Shown: positions 1 through 8,255 of the stretch, in pieces
How positions within the stretch are numbered: the first letter of the stretch is position 1
How the letters are laid out: each line of letters begins with the position of its first letter
Origin: an uncultured Muribaculaceae bacterium
GTDB taxonomy: Bacteria; Bacteroidota; Bacteroidia; Bacteroidales; Muribaculaceae
Direction of reading: 5' to 3'
DNA: 64,000 nucleotides
Assembly (NCBI GenBank): GCA_944320595.1
Contig: CALUIB010000001.1
Location: 159,248-223,247, forward strand
The notes under the pieces: model-generated
Database searches by the model: none
Told to the model about the DNA's origin: nothing
The model's input: the letters and a program-made list of their open reading frames with translations, nothing else
Program-made: the position numbers and the translations under genes

Positions 1-1
1 C

Positions 2-502
2 GGTATGGCATTCGGCTTTGAATTTGGCAGCAAGCCGGTGCTCACGTGGTTTAGAATCATAGTAAGCGCATTGTTCCTATATTATGTATTCAAGCTGACG
101 CGCCGCAGCAGTGTCAACACCGGGTACCTTACCTGTGTATGTTTGATAACCGCAGGAGCGATAGGTAACATGATTGATTGCGTGTTTTATGGCGTTATTT
201 TTAATGACCCCATGATACCTCAAACGGCCACGATGTTTCCTCCCGAAGGCGGATATGCGTCATTGTTTAACGGGCGTGTGGTGGATATGTTTTATTTCCC
301 TCTCGTTGATTGGTATTGGCCTGAATGGATGCCATTTGTGGGTGGTGAATATTTTGTCTTTTTCCAGCCGGTGTTCAATGTTGCGGATGCATCGTTGAGC
401 GTAGGGGTTATAATCTTGATATTCTTCTTTTCAAAGCATTTGAATTTTGAAGATGTTGGGAAATTGGCCACAAGTGATGAAGTAACCAAAAATAAGGCAT
501 AG
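2..502 (+). CDS. lspA: Lipoprotein signal peptidase LspA (5' end missing)
   Basis: Aspartic membrane protease (signal peptidase II) that removes the signal peptide of diacylated prolipoproteins in the inner membrane. The reading frame is open to the left edge of the window, so the N-terminus is missing and the ATG at position 5 is unlikely to be the true start. Both catalytic-aspartate boxes are visible: GAIGNMIDC (about 154-180) and FNVADAS (about 373-393). Hydrophobic segments flank them. The loop between the two boxes is long, as in Bacteroidetes homologues. A DUF4296 lipoprotein gene, itself an Lsp substrate, follows after 7 bp, so the two are probably co-transcribed. Confidence 0.93.
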   Translation, partial: GMAFGFEFGSKPVLTWFRIIVSALFLYYVFKLTRRSSVNTGYLTCVCLITAGAIGNMIDCVFYGVIFNDPMIPQTATMFPPEGGYASLFNGRVVDMFYFPLVDWYWPEWMPFVGGEYFVFFQPVFNVADASLSVGVIILIFFFSKHLNFEDVGKLATSDEVTKNKA

Positions 503-509
503 AAAAGAA

Positions 510-1508
510 ATGAAAAAATTGTCGTTGTCGATAGTGGTTGTAATAGCGGCCTTTTTATGGGGCTGCGGCTCACAGCCCGAAGGGGTGATAGCTCAAGGCG
601 ATATGGTGGATTTGATGGCCGATATGCACAAGGCAGAAGCTGTCATAGACATGAATAGTGCCCAATTCAACAACGACTCATTAAAGAAAACTATGCGCCA
701 GTCGGTGCTGATGAAGCATGGGGTGACGCAAGCTCAGTTTGATACCACTATGGTGTGGTATGGGCATCATGCCAAGAAATATGGCGAGATGTATGACGAG
801 GTAATCGACAAACTTGATGAGGAAGGACGCGAATTATCTAACATAAAAGGTCCGATAATGCGTGAAGGAATGACGCAGGTGAAACGATACCCGTCGGCAG
901 GCGACAGTGCCGATGTGTGGAGCAAACGCAGAGTGTGGATTGTTTCAAATGAAGGCACAAGTGATAATACCATATTCTTTGAATTCAAAACGCAGTCGGA
1001 TAACCAAAATGGGGATCGCTATCATTTGTCGTTTAAGTTTACCAATAGCAATAACAATCGATTGGAAGTCTTCGTAGGGGCCGATTATTATGATGGAACA
1101 TTATCGTATATATATCGAGAATCGGGAACAGAGGGCGTGAACAGATATGTTTTGCAGGGAGATTCGACAAAAAAGGTAAGGCGTGTGTTCGGATATATAA
1201 AGGCCGACCCTGATGATAGCGATGTATGTTTTATCGATAGTCTGCAAATGTTGCGTACTCGCTTTAATTCTTCGTTGTACGGTTCTTTTAAACAACAGAA
1301 GTGGGTTGGACCACATAACCTTGACCCGGAATACAGGGCTTTGGTAAAAGCTAATCAAGAAAAACAGAAAGCCAAAGAGGTCGCAGCCGAGGCCGCAGAG
1401 AAACGTCAAGCAGAGATTGATGCGCAACGTCGCGTCCAACGTCGCAATTACAGGGTGCGTCCGCAAGAAGAAAATGCTAAGGTACTGAATGATAGTGTTG
1501 CGGATTAG
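510..1508 (+). CDS. DUF4296 family lipoprotein
   Basis: Predicted lipoprotein of unknown function. A short signal peptide ends at a lipobox-like stretch with Cys19 (FLWGC). The segment after it (about residues 28-110, with a MADMHKAEA helix) matches the DUF4296 domain I know from Bacteroidetes, often encoded beside lspA. The rest, about 120-290, has no family I recognise, and the C-terminus is a charged Lys/Ala/Arg-rich helix (about 285-320) that could be a coiled coil. It sits 7 bp after lspA and 3 bp before the next gene, so the three form one operon. No enzymatic motif is visible. Confidence 0.8.
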   Translation: MKKLSLSIVVVIAAFLWGCGSQPEGVIAQGDMVDLMADMHKAEAVIDMNSAQFNNDSLKKTMRQSVLMKHGVTQAQFDTTMVWYGHHAKKYGEMYDEVIDKLDEEGRELSNIKGPIMREGMTQVKRYPSAGDSADVWSKRRVWIVSNEGTSDNTIFFEFKTQSDNQNGDRYHLSFKFTNSNNNRLEVFVGADYYDGTLSYIYRESGTEGVNRYVLQGDSTKKVRRVFGYIKADPDDSDVCFIDSLQMLRTRFNSSLYGSFKQQKWVGPHNLDPEYRALVKANQEKQKAKEVAAEAAEKRQAEIDAQRRVQRRNYRVRPQEENAKVLNDSVAD

Positions 1509-1511
1509 CAA

Positions 1512-1847
1512 ATGGGAATAAAGCGATATTTATCAAACTATGTGGTCACGACTGGGTGCGTGAAACGGTTGTCGATTGTCGAAGTGGATGGAGGACGATT
1601 GGTGTCGATAAAACCGTTTGAGGAGGAGACAGCAGGCACCGAGTATGTGCCGGGAGTGATAGTGGTGGCTGATGGCGCAGCTGCACCATCAATTGAAGAA
1701 TTGATTAATTGCATAAAAGAGTGTGAGGCCGAAACAGCCGAATGTATGGCAAGATTGCAGGGCGTATGTGACTATGTAGTAGGAGAACGAGTGGTGTTAT
1801 ATAAAATTGATGTGATTGGCCATGGTGTAACTGCCATTATGCCATAG
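1512..1847 (+). CDS. Small conserved hypothetical protein
   Basis: A 111-residue soluble protein that I do not recognise by function. It starts 3 bp after the DUF4296 gene stop, so it is translationally tied to the lspA operon. It has no signal peptide or membrane segment. The N-terminal half is beta-rich and resembles the short barrel that precedes amidohydrolase domains (VDGGRLVSIKPFEEETAGTE), but no catalytic domain follows. The middle is a helix with several Cys residues (CIKECEAETAEC), which may be a redox or metal site or chance. Codon use is like its neighbours. Confidence 0.6.
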   Translation: MGIKRYLSNYVVTTGCVKRLSIVEVDGGRLVSIKPFEEETAGTEYVPGVIVVADGAAAPSIEELINCIKECEAETAECMARLQGVCDYVVGERVVLYKIDVIGHGVTAIMP

Positions 1848-1926
1848 TGTGGCTTTGTGCTCGACGGAGGCTTTAATATTTCCAGTTCTTTTCTATTGGC
1901 TATGATAAAATGTGCAAATAAAATGC

Positions 1927-1934
1927 TATATTTG
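1927..1934 (+). promoter_or_regulatory. -7 promoter element for the GH20 gene
   Basis: TATATTTG fits the Bacteroidetes -7 consensus TAnnTTTG, 46 bp before the ATG of the GH20 gene. No good -33 TTG is seen at the usual spacing, so this is a weak call. Confidence 0.45.
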
Positions 1935-1979
1935 TAGCACTGATATTACCATTAATAAACAATAAACAAATCAAAACTC

Positions 1980-3992
1980 ATGAAGAAGAGACTCGTGTCG
2001 CTGCTGGCTTGCATTTTCTCGGTATTTGCGTGTGCCGTGGCTCAAGATGCCGTGCCGCAGGTTATTCCGGCATTGCAAAGTTGGAAATCAAAAAAAGGCA
2101 AATTGGTGATTCCTCAGCAAGGGAAAGTTGTCATTGATCCCACGGCTCAGGCCGATGTTAAAGATGCTGCTACTATCTTGGTGTCGGATTTGGCCGAAAT
2201 GTTTGGATTAGAGTACAGTGTGGTGGAAGGCAAACCCTCCAAGAATGACATTTATATCACCATTAGTGACAAGGATAAAGAACATGGCGATGAATGTTAC
2301 CGCATGACAATCGACAAGCAGGTGAAGATTGCCGCACCGACGGCTACCGGGGCTTTTTGGGGTACTCGCACATTGTTGCAAATGATGCATAACCAGCCCG
2401 ACGGGTTGCAAAAAGGCGAAACCCTCGACTATCCTGAATACCGCAACCGTGGATTTATGCTCGACGTGGGACGCAAGTTCTTTTCGATGGACTATTTGCA
2501 AAAGACGGTAAAGGTGATGTCGTTCTACAAGATGAACTTGCTGCAAGTACACCTCAACGACAATGCTTTCGTAGAAGACTTCGACAATGATTGGAAAAAG
2601 ACGTATTCGGCATTCCGGTTGGAAAGTGAAACATTCCCGGGGTTGACGGCTCTCGATGGCTCTTATACCAAAGACGAATTTCGCGATTTTCAAAAAATGG
2701 CATTGCGATATGGTATAATGGTGGTTCCCGAAATAGATGTTCCGGCTCACTCGCTTGCGTTCACTCAATTTGACCCGCGTCTTGCAGCCGACAAGAAAGA
2801 GTATGGCATGGATCATCTTGACTTGTACAAGAAGGAAGTGTATGAATTCCTTGATGCGTTGTTTGCCGAATATCTTAGTGGGGATGACCCAGTGTTTGTT
2901 GGTCCGTATGTTAACATTGGTACCGATGAATATGACCTTCATGAAGGCGAACAGTTCAGGAAATTCTCGAATTACTATATCGACTATATAAGCAAGTTTG
3001 GCAAGCGGCCACGCATTTGGGGCAGCCTAAATATGATGAAGGGCAAGACCGAAGTCGATCTCACTAAGTGCGACGTGAATGCTTGGAATTATGGTTGGAT
3101 GGGTGCAGACACCGTTTTAAAACAGGGTGGCACGGCCATTAACCTGTGTGACCAGCATTTATACATTGTGCCAGGCATTCACACCTATTATCAAGACTTC
3201 CTTGATACAAAATGGCTGTATGAAACATGGAAACCTAACCAAATGAACAGCGGCAATGAATGGGATGCCAAGAACCCTAACTTCCTTGGAGTGATGTTTG
3301 CCTTGTGGAATGACCATGCAAAGAATGGAATAAGCCAGCAAGATGCTCATTACCGCACCATGCCGGCTTTGCAAGTGGTGTCGGAACGCTTGTGGCGTGG
3401 AAAAAATTCAGACAATGTTCCTTATGAAAAGTTTGAGGCGTTGTGTGCTACCACTCCCGAGGCTCCTGGCGTGAATATGCTTGCACGTGTAAAAGGCAAT
3501 GTTGATGTGACTGCTCTCGGGAATGTAGTAGAATTGACCGGAAAAGATTCGGTTCAGACAGCCGTTGCTGCTGTTGGTTATCCGTATAGCGTGGAATTTG
3601 AAATATATGCCGACAAGGATGGCCAAGTGCGCAGTGGAATATTGTTCCAAGATGGTTTTTCAAAATTTTTAACCAATTGGGGTGGTGCAGGCAAGTTTGC
3701 ATTTGAGCGTGATGGATATTTGAATGTGTTCCATGGCTATAGCCTGCCTGCCGAGACTTGGGTGAAAGTGCGTGTGGAAGGCAATCATGAATCAACGTCG
3801 CTGTACATCAATGATAAACTTGTGGAATGCCTTGGCATTGTGGAGAATGATGTATATAACAAGCGGTGGGATCGCATAGACCCATTCTGGTATTATCAAA
3901 CCCTTGTGTTCCCGTTGCAGCAAATTGGTGACAAGCATATAGGATTCAAAGGCAAGATACGTAATGTCAAGTGTGGCCAAGTAGAGAAATAA
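1980..3992 (+). CDS. GH20-family beta-N-acetylhexosaminidase-like exported protein
   Basis: Exported glycoside hydrolase, likely acting on terminal N-acetylhexosamine in host or microbial glycans. A signal peptide (about residues 1-21) is followed by an N-terminal alpha/beta GH20 domain (about 25-145) and a TIM barrel (about 150-480) with the typical FMLDVGRKFF and VVPEIDVPAH strands. The catalytic Asp-Glu pair of substrate-assisted GH20 enzymes is D316-E317, but the usual His in HxGxDE is Asn312 here. The last about 150 residues look like a LamG/concanavalin-type beta-sandwich. The gene stands alone between its own promoter and a strong terminator. Substrate cannot be read from sequence. Confidence 0.82.
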   Translation: MKKRLVSLLACIFSVFACAVAQDAVPQVIPALQSWKSKKGKLVIPQQGKVVIDPTAQADVKDAATILVSDLAEMFGLEYSVVEGKPSKNDIYITISDKDKEHGDECYRMTIDKQVKIAAPTATGAFWGTRTLLQMMHNQPDGLQKGETLDYPEYRNRGFMLDVGRKFFSMDYLQKTVKVMSFYKMNLLQVHLNDNAFVEDFDNDWKKTYSAFRLESETFPGLTALDGSYTKDEFRDFQKMALRYGIMVVPEIDVPAHSLAFTQFDPRLAADKKEYGMDHLDLYKKEVYEFLDALFAEYLSGDDPVFVGPYVNIGTDEYDLHEGEQFRKFSNYYIDYISKFGKRPRIWGSLNMMKGKTEVDLTKCDVNAWNYGWMGADTVLKQGGTAINLCDQHLYIVPGIHTYYQDFLDTKWLYETWKPNQMNSGNEWDAKNPNFLGVMFALWNDHAKNGISQQDAHYRTMPALQVVSERLWRGKNSDNVPYEKFEALCATTPEAPGVNMLARVKGNVDVTALGNVVELTGKDSVQTAVAAVGYPYSVEFEIYADKDGQVRSGILFQDGFSKFLTNWGGAGKFAFERDGYLNVFHGYSLPAETWVKVRVEGNHESTSLYINDKLVECLGIVENDVYNKRWDRIDPFWYYQTLVFPLQQIGDKHIGFKGKIRNVKCGQVEK

Positions 3993-4021
3993 TATAATTT
4001 CTGCTTGTTGCGAAATATAGG

Positions 4022-4058
4022 GTGGAGCCGCGTGTATTACGCGGTTCCGCTTTTTTTT
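4022..4058 (+). terminator. Rho-independent terminator after the GH20 gene
   Basis: A 10-bp GC-rich stem (arms 4024-4033 and 4039-4048, one G-T wobble) with a 5-nt loop is followed by a run of eight T. It ends the GH20 transcript 30 bp past its stop. The run of T overlaps an in-frame ATG at 4057, which argues against that ATG as the start of the next gene. Confidence 0.9.
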
Positions 4059-4095
4059 GACAAGGACGGGTGGAACAAAAATCAGTCAGCTGTTT

Positions 4096-4127
4096 TTTGC
4101 AATTGCGCTTGCCTTGCACTATCTTTG
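4096..4127 (+). promoter_or_regulatory. Promoter of the PASTA-rluD operon
   Basis: TTTG at 4096-4099, a 20-nt spacer, then TATCTTTG at 4120-4127: a full match to the Bacteroidetes housekeeping promoter. Transcription would start near 4133, so the upstream ATG at 4057 is not part of this transcript. Confidence 0.8.
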
Positions 4128-4152
4128 CAGCGAAGAAAAAATATGCATATTG

Positions 4153-4788
4153 GTGGAAAAAGGGAATAAAATAATATCGTTTATCAAGGCGCACCCTATA
4201 ATTTTCAATATGTGCCTTATAGTTGTGGCATTTTTTGTGGTGTGCTATGCGGCGTTGTATGCGCTTGACTTATTTACCGAGCACGGCAAAACCTTGAAAG
4301 TACCCGATGTGAGGAATTTGCAATTGGCAGATGCAGTGAATGTGTTGCATCGTGCAGGATTTAATTGCGAAGTAACCGATTCATTGTATAACGACCGCTA
4401 CAACCTTGGTGCTGTGGTGGAGCAGTCGCCAAAAGCCAATGCCGACGCCAAGTCGAAAAGGACGATATACGTAAGTGTGAATTATTCAACGCCGCGAACC
4501 ATAACATTGCCTAATTTGGCTGATTATTCGGAGCGGCAAGGCTTGTCGATGTTGCAAGGGCTTGGGTTTAATAGCGTGGAAGTGTCATACGTTCCTTCTC
4601 CATATAAGGGGCTAATCATCGATGTGCTTGTTGATGGAAAGCAGATGGAGCCGGGAACAAAAGTGCTGCCATCGGTAGGCATAGAGTTACGGGTGGGCGA
4701 CGGTAACGGCGTACCCGATTCGATTGCAAGCGGCGAAGATGATTTTATAGACCCATACGCCGAAGATAGCGATGACATATTCCTTTAA
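4153..4788 (+). CDS. PASTA domain-containing membrane protein
   Basis: Single-pass inner-membrane protein with two or three PASTA repeats, small domains that bind muropeptides or beta-lactams in other proteins. One membrane segment lies near residues 18-40 (MCLIVVAFFVVCYAALYAL), followed by PASTA units beginning KVPDVRNLQ and ITLPNLADY, and an acidic tail (EDDFIDPYAEDSDDIF). The frame is open back to an ATG at 4057, but that lies in a terminator and upstream of a consensus promoter. I therefore choose GTG 4153 (TTG 4150 is equally possible). No kinase or penicillin-binding domain is fused to it. rluD follows 14 bp later, probably in the same transcript. Confidence 0.8.
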   Translation: MEKGNKIISFIKAHPIIFNMCLIVVAFFVVCYAALYALDLFTEHGKTLKVPDVRNLQLADAVNVLHRAGFNCEVTDSLYNDRYNLGAVVEQSPKANADAKSKRTIYVSVNYSTPRTITLPNLADYSERQGLSMLQGLGFNSVEVSYVPSPYKGLIIDVLVDGKQMEPGTKVLPSVGIELRVGDGNGVPDSIASGEDDFIDPYAEDSDDIFL

Positions 4789-4802
4789 ACCATCTTTTCT
4801 TG

Positions 4803-5870
4803 ATGAAAGATACAAATCCTTTTGACGATGAAATAGAAGTCTCGGAACCCGACATTGTGGACGGGGAGCGAGAACTGTGGGAGCATTATCGCTTTGTGGC
4901 CGACAAAGGTCAAGACTTGCTTAGGGTTGACAAGTTCCTTGTGGCTCGTATATCGGGAACTTCGCGTAATCGAGTGCAACAGGCTGCCGATGCCGGTTGC
5001 ATCATCGTAAACGGGAAGGCCGTAAAGTCAAATTACCGTGTGAAACCGCTGGATGTGGTGAGCATTGTAATGGATAGGCCGCGGTATGAAAATGAAATCA
5101 TCCCTGAGGATATACCTCTTGATATAGTTTATGAAGACTCGGAATTGCTCGTGGTGAACAAGCCTGCCGGCCTTGTTGTTCATCCGGGTCATGGAAACTA
5201 TTCAGGAACGCTTGTCAATGCGCTTGCATATCATTTCAAGGATAATCCCGACTATGACGTAAGCGACCCGAGGCTGGGGCTTGTGCACCGTATCGACAAG
5301 GATACTTCGGGCTTGCTTGTCATTGCCAAGACACCCGATGCCAAGACTGCGCTTGGAAAACAATTTTTTAATAAAACCACCAAGCGTCAATACATAGCTG
5401 TGGTATGGGGTGAAATGTCGGAGGCCGACGGAACGATAGAAGGGAACATAGGCCGAAATCCGAAAGACCGTTTGCAGATGACTGTTTTCCCTGACGGCTC
5501 CGAGGGGAAACATGCAGTAACTCATTTCCATACTATTGAGAACCTTGCTCATGTGGCTGTGGTCAGGTGCCAGCTTGAAACCGGGCGCACACACCAGATA
5601 CGAGTACACATGAAGTATATAGGTCATCCGTTGTTCAATGATGCCCGATATGGGGGCGATATGGTATTGCGAGGAAACAATTCAGGCAAATATATGCAAT
5701 TTGTACGAAACTGTTTTGATGTGTGTCCGCGTCAGGCCCTCCATGCCAAGACACTGGGCTTTGTACATCCCAAAACTGGGCAGCAGATGGACTTTGACAG
5801 TGAAATTCCGCAGGATATGCAGACATTGATAGAGAAATGGCGCGTATATGCTGAAACATTGAAAAAATAG
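4803..5870 (+). CDS. rluD: RluA/RluD-family 23S rRNA pseudouridine synthase
   Basis: Isomerises uridine to pseudouridine in large-subunit rRNA (helix 69 sites for RluD). An S4 RNA-binding domain occupies about residues 35-90 (LRVDKFLVARISGTSRNRV). The catalytic domain carries the HRIDKDTSG motif with the nucleophilic aspartate D165, and the later ETGRTHQIRVHMKYIGHP motif. Length (355 residues) fits RluD. A TTG codon directly precedes the ATG; I use the ATG at 4803. The pairing of a PASTA protein with rluD is common in Bacteroidetes. The exact rRNA target is inferred from family, not shown. Confidence 0.93.
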   Translation: MKDTNPFDDEIEVSEPDIVDGERELWEHYRFVADKGQDLLRVDKFLVARISGTSRNRVQQAADAGCIIVNGKAVKSNYRVKPLDVVSIVMDRPRYENEIIPEDIPLDIVYEDSELLVVNKPAGLVVHPGHGNYSGTLVNALAYHFKDNPDYDVSDPRLGLVHRIDKDTSGLLVIAKTPDAKTALGKQFFNKTTKRQYIAVVWGEMSEADGTIEGNIGRNPKDRLQMTVFPDGSEGKHAVTHFHTIENLAHVAVVRCQLETGRTHQIRVHMKYIGHPLFNDARYGGDMVLRGNNSGKYMQFVRNCFDVCPRQALHAKTLGFVHPKTGQQMDFDSEIPQDMQTLIEKWRVYAETLKK

Positions 5871-5985
5871 GAGCATCATATCTACGAAGAAAAGTAAAAA
5901 GGAAGAAATAATGGTTTTATGCCGACAATATATGGGATATGGCATAAAATGCTATGCCTTTTTGAGATTATTATGGTTGTAACTG

Positions 5986-6016
5986 TTTGCGATGTGTGGA
6001 ATAATGCGTAAATTTG
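5986..6016 (+). promoter_or_regulatory. Promoter of bamD-omega
   Basis: TTTG at 5986-5989, a 19-nt spacer and TAAATTTG at 6009-6016 match the Bacteroidetes promoter. The start codon of bamD is 37 bp downstream of the -7 element. Confidence 0.75.
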
Positions 6017-6052
6017 CAAACTAAAAACTGTTTTTAGGCAATTCAGGAAATT

Positions 6053-6859
6053 ATGAGGCAGATTTTGTTTACATCGATGCTTGCACTTGTATTGCTCGCA
6101 ACAAGCTGTGGGGAATATAATAAGGTGCTTAAAAGCAACGATTACAATTATAAATATGAGTATGCAAAGAAGGCTTTTGAACAAAAAAAATATGCTCAGG
6201 TCACTACCATACTCACTGATTTGGTAACTGTGTTCAAGGGAACCGACAAGGCTGAAGAATCATTATATTTACTAGCTCTTGCTTATTACGAGAATCAGGA
6301 TTATACCAGTGCTGGGTCGTATTTCAAAACGTATTACACTCATTATCCGAAAGGGCAGTATGCCGAACTTGCACGATATTATGCAGGATATGGCTATTAC
6401 CTCGATTCTCCCGACCCTCAACTTGACCAAACCGACACTTACAAGGCTATCGAGGAATTGCAGTCGTTCCTTGATTATTTCCCAAAGAGTGACAAGGTAT
6501 CGATAGCCCAAAATGCAATATTCGAGTTGCAGGATAAGTTGGTGTACAAGGAATTGCAAAATGCCCAGCTTTATTACAACTTGGGAAATTATCTTGGCAA
6601 TAATTATGAGTCGGCTGTAATAGTTGCGCGCAATGCCATAAAGGATTATCCTTACAGCAAGTATAAAGAGCAACTTGAGATGCTTATACTGAAGGCTCGA
6701 TATCAAGAGGCTTCGCAGAGCGTCGATGAAAAGAAGGTGGATCGATTCAGGGTAGTGATAGATGAATATTATTCGTTTATCAACAATTATCCCGAGAGTG
6801 AAAGCCGAGAAGAGGCCGATAACATATATGCTATCGCAAGCCGATATGTAAAAGATTGA
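6053..6859 (+). CDS. bamD: Outer membrane protein assembly factor BamD
   Basis: TPR lipoprotein of the BAM complex, which inserts beta-barrel proteins into the outer membrane. A signal peptide ends in LLATSC with lipidated Cys19. The mature part is a chain of tetratricopeptide-like helices (about residues 35-260) with the BamD-type stretch DYTSAGSYFKTYYTHYPKG and regular NYPESESREEADN repeats near the end. Length 268 fits. The omega subunit gene follows after 30 bp, an arrangement I know from other Bacteroidales. It has its own consensus promoter. Confidence 0.93.
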   Translation: MRQILFTSMLALVLLATSCGEYNKVLKSNDYNYKYEYAKKAFEQKKYAQVTTILTDLVTVFKGTDKAEESLYLLALAYYENQDYTSAGSYFKTYYTHYPKGQYAELARYYAGYGYYLDSPDPQLDQTDTYKAIEELQSFLDYFPKSDKVSIAQNAIFELQDKLVYKELQNAQLYYNLGNYLGNNYESAVIVARNAIKDYPYSKYKEQLEMLILKARYQEASQSVDEKKVDRFRVVIDEYYSFINNYPESESREEADNIYAIASRYVKD

Positions 6860-6889
6860 GAGAAAAAATTTAATCACAACATAAGAGCA

Positions 6890-7228
6890 ATGGATTACAA
6901 AAAGACAAGCGCACCGTTGAGTACAATAACTCGTGACATGATAAAGATGTCGGAAGATACAGGCAATGTATATGAAACTGTGTGTATCATAGCCAAGCGA
7001 GCCAACCAGATTTCGGTGGAAATGAAACAGGATTTGGAAAAGAAACTCCAAGAGTTCGCTTCGATGAATGATAACTTGGAGGAAATTTCCGAGAACCGTG
7101 AACAGATTGAGATTTCACGTTACTATGAGAAATTGCCTAAGCCGACACTTATTGCTGCACAGGAATATATAGAGCATAAATTGGTTTACCGTAATCCGGT
7201 TAAGGAAAAAGACAAAATGGATGCCTAA
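6890..7228 (+). CDS. rpoZ: RNA polymerase omega subunit, Rpb6/RpoZ family
   Basis: Bacteroidetes-type omega subunit, which helps fold and assemble the beta' subunit. The 112-residue protein contains the omega-like helix YETVCIIAKRANQIS (about residues 25-40) and a helical, acidic middle section. It ends with PTLIAAQEYIEHKLVYRNP. It is longer at the C-terminus than the proteobacterial omega and is usually named from its position next to bamD. A strong terminator lies 35 bp after the stop. Confidence 0.82.
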   Translation: MDYKKTSAPLSTITRDMIKMSEDTGNVYETVCIIAKRANQISVEMKQDLEKKLQEFASMNDNLEEISENREQIEISRYYEKLPKPTLIAAQEYIEHKLVYRNPVKEKDKMDA

Positions 7229-7262
7229 GGCTCTTTTCAGCAAATTTGGCAAATAGATATAT

Positions 7263-7303
7263 GCCTGTGTAATCTGTCAAAATAAGATTATACAGGCTTT
7301 TTT
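7263..7303 (+). terminator. Terminator of bamD-omega operon
   Basis: A 13-bp stem (7263-7275 with 7285-7297, one G-T wobble) with a 9-nt loop and six T (7298-7303). Confidence 0.9.
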
Positions 7304-7399
7304 AGTGTTTTAATTATGTGATAAGGTATTATGCTCTTAAATAAAGTTAATAATGTTATTTTTGATATGGTAATATTATGTTGTATAACATATAATGTT

Positions 7400-7407
7400 T
7401 AACTTTG
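7400..7407 (+). promoter_or_regulatory. -7 promoter element for the candidate small RNA
   Basis: TAACTTTG matches the Bacteroidetes -7 consensus exactly and stands in an AT-rich gene-free region. A TTG at 7381-7383 is one to three bases closer than the ideal -33 spacing. The next plus-strand gene is kilobases away, so this promoter would serve only the structured segment behind it. Confidence 0.55.
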
Positions 7408-7412
7408 CATCA

Positions 7413-7553
7413 GTTATTCATGGTATTAGTTTTAGGGTAAAGTAAGATGATTGTCGTGAGACAATCACTTCTGTAATTAGGTTTATGTTAATGGTATTAG
7501 AAAGTTAATTAAGTAAAGCGATCCCAGGCAGTGATGCCGGGGATTAATTTTTT
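7413..7553 (+). ncRNA. Candidate structured small RNA with duplicated hairpin units
   Basis: Between two convergent genes lies a stretch with a -7 promoter element, two hairpins and a terminator. Hairpin 1 (7448-7467) is a perfect 8-bp stem closed by a GTGA tetraloop (GNRA type). A 3-bp extension past a bulged A lengthens it. Hairpin 2 (7521-7544) is a 10-bp stem with one A-G mismatch, again with a GTGA loop. It is followed by TAA and six T, so it also acts as the terminator. Each hairpin is preceded by the same 10-mer ATGGTATTAG (7420-7429 and 7491-7500) and then AAGTAA, at the same distance: a roughly 71-nt imperfect duplication. There is no ORF. I cannot assign it to a known RNA family. 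A third, weaker stem (about 7570-7606) lies beyond the terminator. Confidence 0.5.
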
Positions 7554-7622
7554 ATGCACGCAATTGTAAGAGACCTTTCCACGCCGAGGCGCTATGGTGT
7601 CTTGTATCTGTGACAATGGAAT

Positions 7623-8255
7623 TTACAGTTTTAGTTTCTGCTTAACAAAGGCTTTGATAAAATCTCTTGTTCCTTCCATTCCCAATATGCTGGAATTAAT
7701 GCACAAGTCATACGAGGCACTATGCCCCCACACTTTGCCAGTGTAATAATTGTAGTAAGACGAGCGGGCGCCTTCTTTAACCCTGATGATTTTTTCGGCA
7801 TCTTTTATGCTGCAATTGTATCTGTTACAGATGCGGTTGATTCGCTGGTCATAATCTGCTGTAATAAAAATGCTTATTGTGTTGTCGAAATCGCGTAACA
7901 CATAATCGGCACATCGACCGACGAACACGCAATTTTGCGCTTCGGCTGCTTTGCGAATGGCATCGCTTTGGAACTGGAACAGGCTTTCTTGCGATAATTT
8001 ATTGGAGTAAAAATTATTATCGCCTACGAATGGTGCGTGCAGGTGGAAAAATGAGCGAAAGAAACCTTTCTTTTCATCGGTTTGCTCGAATAATTTTTCA
8101 TTGAACCCACTTTCCTTGGCTGCAAGGTTTAGCAATTCCTTGTCGTACAGTTTGCAGTCAAATTCTTTTGCAAGCATATTGGCTATAATCAATCCACCGC
8201 TACCAAGTTGTCGGCCTATATTTATGATTATTTTCTTGTTATTGGTTGTTTCCAT
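7623..8255 (-). CDS. Cytidylate kinase-like family protein
   Basis: P-loop nucleotide or nucleoside monophosphate kinase-like protein (210 residues). The Walker A-like motif GRQLGSGG (residues 14-21) follows a beta strand, and VFVGRCADYVLRD (about 110-122) is the conserved second-strand region of this family. The substrate is unknown; these proteins are distinct from the true Cmk. Its start overlaps the end of the MATE gene by 17 bp, so it is the last gene of the metA-U32-MATE operon. Start ATG gives METTNNKK, with no better alternative. Confidence 0.82.
   Translation of the reverse strand: METTNNKKIIINIGRQLGSGGLIIANMLAKEFDCKLYDKELLNLAAKESGFNEKLFEQTDEKKGFFRSFFHLHAPFVGDNNFYSNKLSQESLFQFQSDAIRKAAEAQNCVFVGRCADYVLRDFDNTISIFITADYDQRINRICNRYNCSIKDAEKIIRVKEGARSSYYNYYTGKVWGHSASYDLCINSSILGMEGTRDFIKAFVKQKLKL

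Noticed and set aside
2208..2942. 244-residue open frame antisense to the GH20 gene
   Set aside because: It is the shadow of a clearly coding gene with conserved motifs; no family is seen in the antisense product.
4057..4152. Upstream start (ATG 4057) for the PASTA protein
   Set aside because: It overlaps the run of T of a strong terminator and lies upstream of a consensus promoter.
7560..7622. Second hairpin (about 7570-7606) as part of the small RNA
   Set aside because: It lies beyond the U-rich terminator and has an imperfect stem; it could belong to the 3' end of the minus-strand operon instead.
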